DNA from: Thecamonas trahens ATCC 50062
Taxonomy: Eukaryota > Apusozoa > Apusomonadida > Apusomonadidae
Assembly: GCF_000142905.1 (NCBI RefSeq)
Contig: NW_013657666.1
Coordinates: 4,862-28,975 of the forward strand
Reading direction: 5' to 3'
Length of the DNA stretch: 24,114 nt
Shown: piece by piece, positions 1 through 6,968 of the stretch
Layout: each line of letters begins with the position of its first letter
How positions within the stretch are numbered: position 1 is the first letter of the stretch
Translations under genes and position numbers: made by a program
The notes under the pieces: model-generated
Database searches by the model: none
Told to the model about the DNA's origin: nothing
The model's input: the letters and a program-made list of their open reading frames with translations, nothing else

Positions 1-53
1 CATCCCCCCACAACACACACCTGATGCCTGGTCTCTGACCCTCTCCCCCCCTC

Positions 54-66
54 CACACACACACTC
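54..66 (+). promoter_or_regulatory. CA-repeat leader element before the SLC35B4-like ATG
   Basis: The run CACACACACACTC lies 18 bp upstream of the start codon at 85. Similar CA-rich runs ending in an ACTC block lie just upstream of the starts at 6163, 14692, 16996 and (weaker) 19443. It is proposed as a shared 5' leader or core-promoter element; the function is inferred from recurrence only. Confidence 0.45.
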
Positions 67-84
67 GACTACACCCCGCCCGCC

Positions 85-1211
85 ATGGACGACCACGCCA
101 AATACGTGGCGACAGGCATTGCCTTGGTCTTCCTCGGCTGCTGCTCCAACGTAATTACCTTTGAGTATCTCATGCGGTACGGCCTATCCCCTCCCCCCCC
201 CCCCCCTCCCTCCCCTCCCTCCCCTCCCCCTCCTCACTTACACTCGCACATCACCACCACAGCGAAGTGCCTACATGCGGCAATCTGCTGACCGTGGCCC
301 AGTTTACCTTTATTGCCGCAGAAGGGGCCCTTGTGCACACGCGCTGGCCTGGATCCGCGGCTGCAGACGGCCCGGGCATGGCCTATGTCCCGTGGCTCAA
401 GGCCAATGCCATTCCGCTGCGGGCGTACCTGCTGATGGTCGTCCTCTTCTTCGCCATGTCGGTCATCAACAATCTCGCGACCGGCTTTGACATTTCAGTC
501 CCGCTCCACATGATCTTCCGTTCTGGCTCGCTCATCGCCTCCATGACGCTCGGCTACATCATCCTGGGCAAACGGTACTCGCTGCAGCAGGTCGCAGGTG
601 TCCTGCTCGTCTCCGGCGGCATTTTTACCGTCACCTACGCCACAGCCCTCTCCAAGAACGGTGGCAAGCCGAGCGAGGGAAAGCCTATCGACTTTGCCAC
701 CTGGCTCATCGGTATTGGCATGCTCTCGCTCGCCATCCTCCTCTCCGCACTCCTCGGCTTGCTCCAGGAGAAGACATACGCTGTCTATGGCCGATCCCAC
801 ACCCGCGAGACCATGTTCCTCACCCATGCGCTCTCGCTACCCGGCTTTGCGCTTGTTGCCCGCGACATTGCCGCCCACGCTGCCATTTTCTCGGCCTCGG
901 CCCCGTTCGATGCTCTCCCCGGCGTCCCGGCCCTTTGGGCCGCCCTCGCGGCCAACATCCTCTTGCAATACGTCTGCATTCGCGGTGTCTATCTCGTTGT
1001 CGGCTACTCGACCGCCCTCACCACCACCCTTGTCATCACCCTCCGCAAGTTTGCATCGCTCCTTATCTCCATCTGGCTCTTCTCCAACCCCTTCACCTTT
1101 GTCCACTGGGCCGGAACCCTCGCCCTCTTCACAGGCTCGCTCCTCTACTCGCTCGCCCCGCGCCAGGCATCTCCGCCGCCGTCGCATGAACCCAAGAGCA
1201 AAGACGAGTAA
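85..1211 (+). CDS. SLC35B4: SLC35B4-like UDP-sugar (UDP-xylose/UDP-GlcNAc) transporter, two exons
   Basis: The coding sequence is join(85..176, 263..1211), about 346 residues, near the usual family size. These multi-pass Golgi/ER antiporters import UDP-xylose and/or UDP-GlcNAc in exchange for UMP. Exon 1 encodes an N-terminal membrane helix containing LGCCSNV, matching the AGCCSNV of animal SLC35B4. Exon 2 begins EVPTCGNLLTVAQF and later has PLHMIFRSGSLIA followed by GKRYS, the most recognisable family signature. About ten hydrophobic segments are visible, and the short C-terminal tail is Pro/Ser/Lys-rich (ends KSKDE). The intron interrupts an Arg codon (phase 2) with donor GTACGG and acceptor CACCACAG, and the join restores a continuous family-like N-terminus. 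A CA-rich leader (54-66) precedes the ATG. The family is clear; the exact substrate is inferred. Confidence 0.9.
177..262 (+). other. Intron 1 of the SLC35B4-like gene
   Basis: This is an 86-bp GT-AG intron with donor GTACGG and acceptor CCACAG. A nearly pure pyrimidine tract (about 188-234, long C runs with scattered T) fills most of it, which is unusually long for a polypyrimidine tract. Removing it joins the family-conserved halves of the protein in frame. Confidence 0.88.
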
Positions 1212-1288
1212 CACCACGTAGCTCCCTTTTGCCTCTCCTTCCACCATCTCACCATCGATTTACTCCCAGCGAGCGCACTGTCTCATCA

Positions 1289-1600
1289 TCACCGCCAAAC
1301 ACGCGCGCCAGGCCATCCGTCCGCCACTGCCCGCGCCTCACCCATCGACGCGGCCTCGCCCTCGGCCTTCACCTCGCCGGTCACCGGATCCACCACCCGC
1401 CACGACCACCGTCCATCGGCCTTGCCCACAACCGCCACCGCCCATGCAAACCCGCTCGGCTTCTCGATGCCCTCGGTCGCCGTGCCAGACCCGGCCCCGG
1501 CCTCAACGGCGCTCCCTGTGCCAGTTGACCCGTCCAGCAGTTTGGCCCTCTTCACGCCACCATCTACAGCTTCCCCCTCTCGCTTCAGACCCGTCGACAT
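1289..1600 (-). CDS. Small hypothetical protein (103 aa)
   Basis: This minus-strand frame fills the gap between two plus-strand genes (77 bp from the transporter stop and 101 bp from the next ATG). From the ATG at 1600 it gives MSTGLKREGEAVDGG..., a Gly/Ser/Ala-rich linker, then a compact C-terminal half with WAVAVVGKADGRWSWRVVD, PVTGEVKAEGEA and an Ala/Arg-rich helix ending in VWR. That alternation of strands and a helix looks like a small folded domain rather than random translation, and the codon bias favours C/G at third positions. The frame stays open upstream of 1600, with a GTG at 1624, so a longer start or an upstream exon is possible. No family is recognised. Confidence 0.5.
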   Translation of the reverse strand: MSTGLKREGEAVDGGVKRAKLLDGSTGTGSAVEAGAGSGTATEGIEKPSGFAWAVAVVGKADGRWSWRVVDPVTGEVKAEGEAASMGEARAVADGWPGARVWR

Positions 1601-1701
1601 CACCACGGCCGCCTCCTCCCCCACGCTACACCTCGGCCGCGTCCAGTCAAGTGTCCCGCCTCATCCTCCACCAGCCGTCACACTCCTCTCTCGTCTTGAC
1701 T

Positions 1702-3228
1702 ATGGGCCGCCGTCGCCGCCGCCGCAAGACAACAGCCTCGTCGCCTGCTCCGACCTCCCCCTCCTCCACCAACACCCCTACCACCAACACCACCACATCC
1801 AAGGCCAAGCCTGACATTCTCGAAACCCCAAAGCGGCTCATCACTCTCGACGAAGTCCTCGCTCGCTTCCCCGACACAGAGCCCAAGGGTACGCTGCCCT
1901 ATCCTGTCGTTCTGCCCACCCAATCCATCCATCCTGTCCGCACTCACCCTCTCCCCCCCCCCACCTTCTCCTCAACGCTACAGATATTCGCTCATACAAG
2001 CCCAGCGCAAATGCTGGTGTCCAAGGTGTTGATCTCTCACTGCTTGACCTGGACAAGCTGCGGCGGATGGACCTTAGCCGCCAGGCCGTGGATGACTTTG
2101 CTCTTGTCGCCCGCATGGGCAAGCGCCTTCGCTGGCTCAACCTTGCACACAACAGCATCACGGCCTTGACCGACGCCAAGAAGCTGAAGAAGGTCAACGT
2201 CCTCAACGTGTCCAACAACAAGCTCGCATCGCTCTCGGGCCTCTCGTCGATGTACAATCTCAACGCGCTCATCCTGTCCAACAATGAGCTCGCGGGCGAG
2301 GTCTTTGTCCACCTGCGTCGCCTCGACACTCTCGTCATCTCCCACAACGCGCTGACAAAGCTAGAGGGCCTCAACATCTCGGTCGATCTTGACAAGATCT
2401 CGGCTTCGCACAACAAATTTACCGCCATTCCCGACCTCTCCGAGAACCCCATGCTCAAGGAGCTCCGCCTCGGCCACAACGAAATCTCCGGCCTCAAGCC
2501 CGACGTCCTTGTCGCCTGCCGTGGCCTCCGCATCCTCGAGCTTGGCCACAACAAGTTGACCGCCGACGACGTTGCCACTCTCATTGATGCCATCCTTCCC
2601 GCCCTACCTGAGATCGAGTCCATCAACATCCGCGGGAACCCGGCGTCGAAGGCCGCGACCCGGATGAGCTGGTTGCCGCCCTCTTTGCCGCAGCGCCCTC
2701 GCTCCGCACTGCCAACGGTCGCAAGACCTCGGCAGCAGAAGCCTCCAAGAAGCTCGTCCCAAAGCGCCGCCGTCGCCTCCATATGTTTGGCCACCACTTT
2801 AAGGAGGCGCCCGCCAAGCCGGCACAGACCGGCAAGGGTCAAAACGGCAAGGGCAAGGACAAGCCGCGCCGCGGTCGTGGGGGAAGCGCAAGCGTGGCGC
2901 TGACACACAGTCGGCCCCCGTTGCCGAGCCCGCCACAAACGACGATCCCGCAGCTAAGCGCTCCAAGGGTCTCGACAAGAAGGCCAAATCCAAGGCCAAG
3001 TCCAAGTCCAACGACAGCGTCAACCCGTTCGACAAGATCGATGCCGCCAAGCGCATCGCCGCCGCCACTGCCGAAACCGAGCGCAAGATTGCCGACCCGT
3101 CCATCACAGGCCTTGCCGCCGTTGTCCCGGCCAAGTCCAAGACAAAGAAGGCCAAGTCGAAGGCCGATACCACGGTCGCTGCGCCCGAGGTCGAGCCCGA
3201 GTTTGGCGCAGGCGGCGGCTGGGACTAA
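1702..3228 (+). CDS. Nuclear-type leucine-rich repeat protein (two exons, two frame breaks)
   Basis: The coding sequence is join(1702..1888, 1984..3228), about 477 residues once two frame breaks are allowed. It starts MGRRRRRRK, a basic run like a nuclear signal, followed by a Thr/Ser/Pro-rich linker. Exon 2 carries about eight SDS22-like LRRs (LRWLNLAHNSI, VNVLNVSNNKL, LNALILSNNEL, LKELRLGHNEI, LRILELGHNKL) and the LRR-closing stretch INIRGNP. At 2639-2641 (CCC) the frame must shift by -1, continuing with GVEGRDPDELVAALFAAAP. At 2879-2883 (GGGGG) it must shift by -1 again, continuing with KRKRGADTQSAPVAEP. The Lys-rich tail ends GAGGGWD. Layout and the IRGNP cap resemble eukaryotic nuclear/nucleolar LRR proteins with basic tails. 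Each break is equivalent to one missing base in a homopolymer. The function, presumably scaffolding, is unknown. Confidence 0.75.
1889..1983 (+). other. Intron of the LRR gene
   Basis: This is a 95-bp GT-AG intron in phase 1, with donor GTACGC, an internal C-rich tract near 1950-1963 and acceptor GCTACAG. Splicing joins DTEPKG to DIRSYKPSA in the frame that runs into the LRRs; unspliced, the frame does not reach them. Confidence 0.85.
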
Positions 3229-3318
3229 TCCAGAGCTGCGCCCACTCGCTGCAAGTGAAGTAAAGCAAGAGCAACAGCAGGTGCGGAAGAACACACAGCC
3301 ATTTATAGCGTCCCAGAG

Positions 3319-5826
3319 CTAGGTGAGGAACGGGTTGCGCGGCCGTGCCACAGGCGCGCTCTCGGGCGCCGGGACACCGAACAACGGAAAGTTGGCCGCC
3401 CCAAGAGCGTGTCCGTCGCCGGCGCCAGCGCTCAGCCCGTCGGTGCTGCCAAAGGTAGCACCGAGGCCAAAGCCACCAAGCGACCAGTCGGGTGCCAGGG
3501 ACGGTGGCAGAATCGGCGCAGCAAGCGCCGCCGGTGCCACCGCCACCGCCTTGGCCCGCGGCGGCGGCGCCCGCCGCACCAGCACCGTCGCACCAGCAAA
3601 GAGCGTGCCAGACCGCGCCACCGCCATGTCGACGTCGGCAATGGAGAAGAACTCCACCATGCCGGTCCCATCCAGCTCCGCTGGGAAGACTGCCTTGAGC
3701 TTGCCGTCACGCATGTACGCAATTCGCGAAGACGGAAAGAGCGACTGCATCGCCGAGCCTGACCGCCCGGCCAGGGGGACACCGGTCACAATCACCGTCG
3801 CAGACGCCAGGAACCCGTACTCCTCCACGTCAATGTCCAGAAAGTTGTCAACTACAGCTGGCGCAGCTCCCGACGCGCTGCTGAAACCGGGCGGGTTAAG
3901 CGGTGCGCTGCCTGTCGTTCCCGAGCTCCATGGATCGCCTGCCGGAGTGCTTGCCCACAGCGAGGCACCAGGCATCGGCAGTGGCGCCAAGCCCGAGAGC
4001 GGCGAGACCAGCGCCTGTGACAACTGCGCCTGCACTTCGGCCTGCTGTTGCCGCAACATCGCGAGCTGCGAGTCCTGAAACGCAGGCTGCCGGCCCGACA
4101 CCATGTCGCTTCCAAGCGCCAGCCGCCGCCGCGCTCCACCAGGCCCGCCGCCCTGGGCCACGCCAACGTGTGGTGCCAGCGGTGAAAGCTCCGGCAGCAG
4201 GCTCCGCTGCGAGGCAGCCTTCTCCTCCTCCCGCCGCGACTGGTCAACCTGTGCTCGCTGACGCTGACGCTCGTGCTCTCGCGCCTGTTCCCGCTCTTGC
4301 TCGCGCTCGCGCGCCTGCTCGTGCTCGACACGCAGCCGCTCGCGCTTGGCCGCCTCGTTGTGGCTCGCCACCATCTTTCTCAGCATCCGTGTCAGCTCGT
4401 GCGTGACAACGGCTTCCTCGAGGTTTTCCACAGCCTCGCCAGCAACAAGCCGTGTCATCTCGCGGTAGTGCTCGCGCTGGGCAGCCTCGGCAGCCTCGGC
4501 GGCCTCGCGCTCACGGATAAGCTCCTCGGCGCGGCGGGCAATCCGCTCCTTCCGCTCCCGCTCGGCTGCAGCCACGGCGCACGCCTTGAGCTGCTTCGTC
4601 GCCATGTTGGTCACCAGCGATGTAGCAATCTCGTCAATGAGCTCCTCGACCAGCGATTCCGTAACCATACTCGTCTGCAGCGGCTCGAGGCGATTCTTGA
4701 ACCGGTACCACGCACGCTGCTCTGGACTCATCTGTGCCTCGCGCAGCGCCTCGGCGGCTTGCTCGGCCTCGGCCTTGATCGATTGCGCCTCAGCCAGGAT
4801 CGTGCCCTCGCGTGCCCGCCGCGTCGACTCGTCCTCGCTCGAGCAGAGCGCACGCGCCGCTGCCACCCGCTCGGCCTCGCTCAAGAACCGCTCAAACACG
4901 CCGCCGACGTCGCACTCGGCCCGGAGCACGTTCTGTACCAGTGCGAGCGCCTGGTCGCCCGCCCACGCCGCCTCTAACGTGCTCAGCGTAGCTGTGGTGC
5001 GGGGTCTGGGCACCCGCGGTGCCGTCCCGGTGCTTTCAGATGAGGTAGCCGCCGTCATCAGCTCCGGATACACCAAGTGTGGTGCAAAGAGGCCCGCCAG
5101 GAGCGCCGAGAGCGCATGCGCCGGTGAGCCCGAGTGACGGGCCCCGCCGTGCGTGGCCGCGTTGGCCAACACAAACGCCCGCACTGCGCTCTCCACGCTC
5201 CCGCGATGCTGGGTCCACACATGAAACTTGGCGGCGGCTCGCGACTCATGAACCGTCCCGTCAATGCTTGCACGGAATGCCTTGTACCTGACCCGGCTCA
5301 CGCCCTGGTCGAGCACAGCATCGACAACCCTTCCAGCCGAGACTGCCAGGGGAACGACATCGTCCGCCCCGGCCGCCATCCACACCGAGCCGTCGCCAAC
5401 ACAGGTCTCGGCCGTATCAGCATGGATCCAAGTAAATGCATACGGCGCGACCGGGACCGAAGAGCCCGGCCCGTAGAAGACCGACCGACCATCGGGGGGA
5501 GCTGTAGCAGCGAGTAGCGGCGGACGCGGGAGCGGGAGCGGAGCCACGCCCATGGGTGACTCTCCCGGACCTCCATCACCACCGCCACCAGTACCATGCG
5601 AGTAGCACGCTGTCAACGTGTCGAGAATGTGGTCTCTGCACGCCTCGAGCGGCCTCTCCTTGGCACAGGCATATGCCCGCAAGAGCGCAGCCTCGTCGAC
5701 GACGGCCGCCGACGGACTCTTTGTATGGACCTCGTTTGTGCCCACAGCCACACTCTGCTGCTCCTTTCGACCTTGCTCGCTCACCGGTCCACGCTTCCCT
5801 CGCTTACGTGCCCGCCTGCGGCCCAT
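3319..5826 (-). CDS. Large coiled-coil protein with C-terminal RRM-like segment (835 aa)
   Basis: This is a single uninterrupted minus-strand frame. The N-terminus is basic (MGRRRARKRGKR). Residues about 45-330 are Gly/Ala-rich and probably mostly ordered. Residues about 340-540 are a long charged coiled coil rich in Glu/Arg/Ala, with amphipathic blocks such as SLVEELIDEIATSLV and VVTHELTRMLRKMV, then a Gln/Arg/Glu run. A Pro/Ser/Gly-rich linker follows. Residues about 675-750 look like one RRM-type fold: a strand ATVIVTGVP, a helix, then GMVEFFSIADVDMAV and ATVLVRRAPP. The last 85 residues are Gly/Phe/Pro-rich with GFGLGATFGS, reminiscent of FG-type sequence. No family is assigned. A distant relation to GANP/Sac3-like mRNA-export scaffolds is a guess from the paired helices. 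It is convergent with the LRR gene (90 bp gap). Confidence 0.8.
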   Translation of the reverse strand: MGRRRARKRGKRGPVSEQGRKEQQSVAVGTNEVHTKSPSAAVVDEAALLRAYACAKERPLEACRDHILDTLTACYSHGTGGGGDGGPGESPMGVAPLPLPRPPLLAATAPPDGRSVFYGPGSSVPVAPYAFTWIHADTAETCVGDGSVWMAAGADDVVPLAVSAGRVVDAVLDQGVSRVRYKAFRASIDGTVHESRAAAKFHVWTQHRGSVESAVRAFVLANAATHGGARHSGSPAHALSALLAGLFAPHLVYPELMTAATSSESTGTAPRVPRPRTTATLSTLEAAWAGDQALALVQNVLRAECDVGGVFERFLSEAERVAAARALCSSEDESTRRAREGTILAEAQSIKAEAEQAAEALREAQMSPEQRAWYRFKNRLEPLQTSMVTESLVEELIDEIATSLVTNMATKQLKACAVAAAERERKERIARRAEELIREREAAEAAEAAQREHYREMTRLVAGEAVENLEEAVVTHELTRMLRKMVASHNEAAKRERLRVEHEQAREREQEREQAREHERQRQRAQVDQSRREEEKAASQRSLLPELSPLAPHVGVAQGGGPGGARRRLALGSDMVSGRQPAFQDSQLAMLRQQQAEVQAQLSQALVSPLSGLAPLPMPGASLWASTPAGDPWSSGTTGSAPLNPPGFSSASGAAPAVVDNFLDIDVEEYGFLASATVIVTGVPLAGRSGSAMQSLFPSSRIAYMRDGKLKAVFPAELDGTGMVEFFSIADVDMAVARSGTLFAGATVLVRRAPPPRAKAVAVAPAALAAPILPPSLAPDWSLGGFGLGATFGSTDGLSAGAGDGHALGAANFPLFGVPAPESAPVARPRNPFLT

Positions 5827-5839
5827 GCTTCAAGCCTCT

Positions 5840-5858
5840 GCGTCGGGTGTGCCTCTCT
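5840..5858 (-). promoter_or_regulatory. CACACCCG-type leader element before the coiled-coil gene
   Basis: Read on the minus strand, AGAGAGGCACACCCGACGC ends 13 bp before the ATG at 5826. A 17-of-19 match, AGAGAGACACACCCGTCGC, precedes the ArfGAP start (22982-23000) at a similar distance. This is proposed as a shared core-promoter or 5'-leader element. Confidence 0.45.
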
Positions 5859-5922
5859 GTCTGGTCCCCCTCTGCCTCCTTCCCTTGCTCGGCTGTGATG
5901 GCACCGTGTTCCTACTCTTTCG

Positions 5923-5936
5923 CCAACCATGGTTGG
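5923..5936. promoter_or_regulatory. 14-bp perfect palindrome
   Basis: CCAACCATGGTTGG is identical to its reverse complement. It lies about 97 bp upstream of the minus-strand ATG at 5826, in the shared divergent promoter, where it could bind a dimeric transcription factor. Only the symmetry is seen; the binding role is inferred. Confidence 0.4.
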
Positions 5937-5972
5937 TGACCCAAGGCACTCCATCGAATAATGCAATAAGAG

Positions 5973-6085
5973 TCCAACGATTATCTCGCACTGCCTCGCT
6001 CAGCGATAAATTTGTCGTTTACCATTGATTGTCTCGCTCGGCTCTAAATTCAATTAATCCTATGTCACGCCAACGATTATCCCGC
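5973..6085 (+). repeat. Three phased copies of GATTRTCYCGC at 48-bp spacing
   Basis: GATTATCTCGC begins at 5979, GATTGTCTCGC at 6027 and GATTATCCCGC at 6075, giving two intervals of exactly 48 bp. The outer two are also preceded by CCAAC. Between copies the sequence has diverged, with shared AT-rich patches such as TAAATT. It is either a decayed 48-bp tandem repeat or three spaced regulatory sites in the divergent promoter. Confidence 0.5.
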
Positions 6086-6113
6086 CCAACGTTCGCTCCC
6101 TCCCACAGCTCCG

Positions 6114-6144
6114 CCACACATACACACATGCACATACACCACTC
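6114..6144 (+). promoter_or_regulatory. CA-rich leader ending ACACCACTC before the 6163 start
   Basis: An interrupted CA run ends with ACACCACTC at 6136-6144, then GCCACC, 18 bp before the ATG. The same ACACCACTC block precedes the starts at 14692 (minus strand) and 16996. It is proposed as a common 5' leader or promoter element. Confidence 0.45.
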
Positions 6145-6162
6145 GCCACCCTCCCCGAGCAC

Positions 6163-6806
6163 ATGCCGCGCCGCAAACGGAGGTCGCGCAGGAGTGCGGC
6201 GAACATCTCCACAGAGCCCGAAGAGCTCAAAATGCCCGAGGCGGCCGTGAGCGTTTCTGAGATCATCCGAGTACGTTGGGAGCAAGTGCGGGGAGGCGGC
6301 GAGGCTGTGCGACCACGCTCCATGTCACACTCACATCCACGCCCACGCGCGATCGACGGCTGATGGCTATTTGCTGCTTCGCTGTTGCGTGATGGGCTGG
6401 CTCTCTGCCGATGGTCGTGCTGCAGTTTCTGTTTCCAAGCAATGAATGGTTTCCGCACTCGACAGCGCGGCTCTCGCTGCTTGCCGAGTACGGCCCGCTG
6501 AAGGGTGGCGTGCTCTGTGGAGGGCCGCAGGGCAAGCATAAGGTGTCACAGATGGAGCTTCGGATGATGATCTCGCAAAACGAGCCGCCAGCAGACGATC
6601 CTGATGGCCCGCTGCCCAACTACAGCAAGAAGCAGGTCATCGCTCTGCTCAGCTCCCTCCCGTCTGCGGTTTTCTCTCGCGCGGGGCGGCTCGTCGCCGT
6701 CTCGTTCCATGAGCTACAGGCAGCTGCCATTGCTGACCGCGAACGCATCGACTTGGCCCGCCGCTCGCCGCTCCGACAGCTGCCAACCGCCGAGCCTGTG
6801 CTGTAA
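6163..6806 (+). CDS. Hypothetical protein, 162 aa, two exons
   Basis: The coding sequence is join(6163..6270, 6426..6806). Exon 1 encodes a very basic start (MPRRKRRSRRSAAN, possibly nuclear) and a helix ending VSEIIR. Exon 2 continues FLFPSNEWFPHSTARLSLL, then a Gly-rich turn GGVLCGGPQGKHK and two helical segments, including NYSKKQVIALLSSLPSAVFS. No family is recognised. Exon boundaries rest on a GTACGT donor, a CTGCAG acceptor and phase-0 continuity across the join. The stop TAA at 6804 lies inside the first unit of a 45-bp tandem repeat, so the last residues (PTAEPVL) are repeat-encoded. It is convergent with the PH-domain gene. Confidence 0.6.
6271..6425 (+). other. Intron of the 162-aa gene
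   Basis: This is a 155-bp GT-AG intron in phase 0, with donor GTACGT and acceptor GTGCTGCAG. The basic exon 1 would otherwise read into a TGA at 6361. Confidence 0.65.
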
Positions 6807-6935
6807 TATGATGACGATGACTCTGGGCCAACCGCCAAGCCTGTGCTGTAATATGATGACGATGACTCTGGGCCAACCGCCGAGCCTGTGCTGTAATATG
6901 ATGACGATGACTCTGGGCCAACCGCCGAGCCTGTG
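6783..6935 (+). repeat. 45-bp tandem repeat carrying a stop codon
   Basis: There are three full 45-bp units (starting at 6783, 6828 and 6873) and an 18-bp partial unit at 6918-6935. They are nearly identical; one G-to-A difference is seen in the second unit. Because 45 is a multiple of three, each unit keeps the frame of the upstream 162-aa gene and each contains a TAA in that frame (6804, 6849, 6894), followed by an acidic YDDDDSG-coding stretch. It lies between two convergent 3' ends. Confidence 0.9.
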
Positions 6936-6968
6936 TGTGCCGAACTGATGGTGAAATACTCGGCTGTG

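Larger units (their letters stand above)
5827..6162. other. Divergent intergenic region, probable bidirectional promoter
   Basis: This 336-bp gap separates the divergent starts at 5826 (-) and 6163 (+). It contains a 14-bp perfect palindrome, an AT-richer island (about 5950-6065) that contrasts with the GC-rich surroundings, three copies of a short element at exact 48-bp spacing, and a CA-rich leader before the plus-strand ATG. No coding frame in it looks real. Confidence 0.6.

Noticed and set aside
2639-2883. Calling the LRR gene a pseudogene
   Set aside because: Both breaks are single-base and followed at once by conserved-looking sequence, with no stop-codon decay. The same pattern occurs in two other genes, so sequence error is likelier.
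1841-2938. 365-aa minus-strand frame opposite the LRR gene
   Set aside because: It has Arg/Ser-rich shadow composition, while the plus strand has clear LRR repeats.
4273-4977. 234-aa Leu-rich plus-strand frame
   Set aside because: It is the antisense of the coiled coil (Glu/Arg codons read as Leu/Ala), with no supporting domain.
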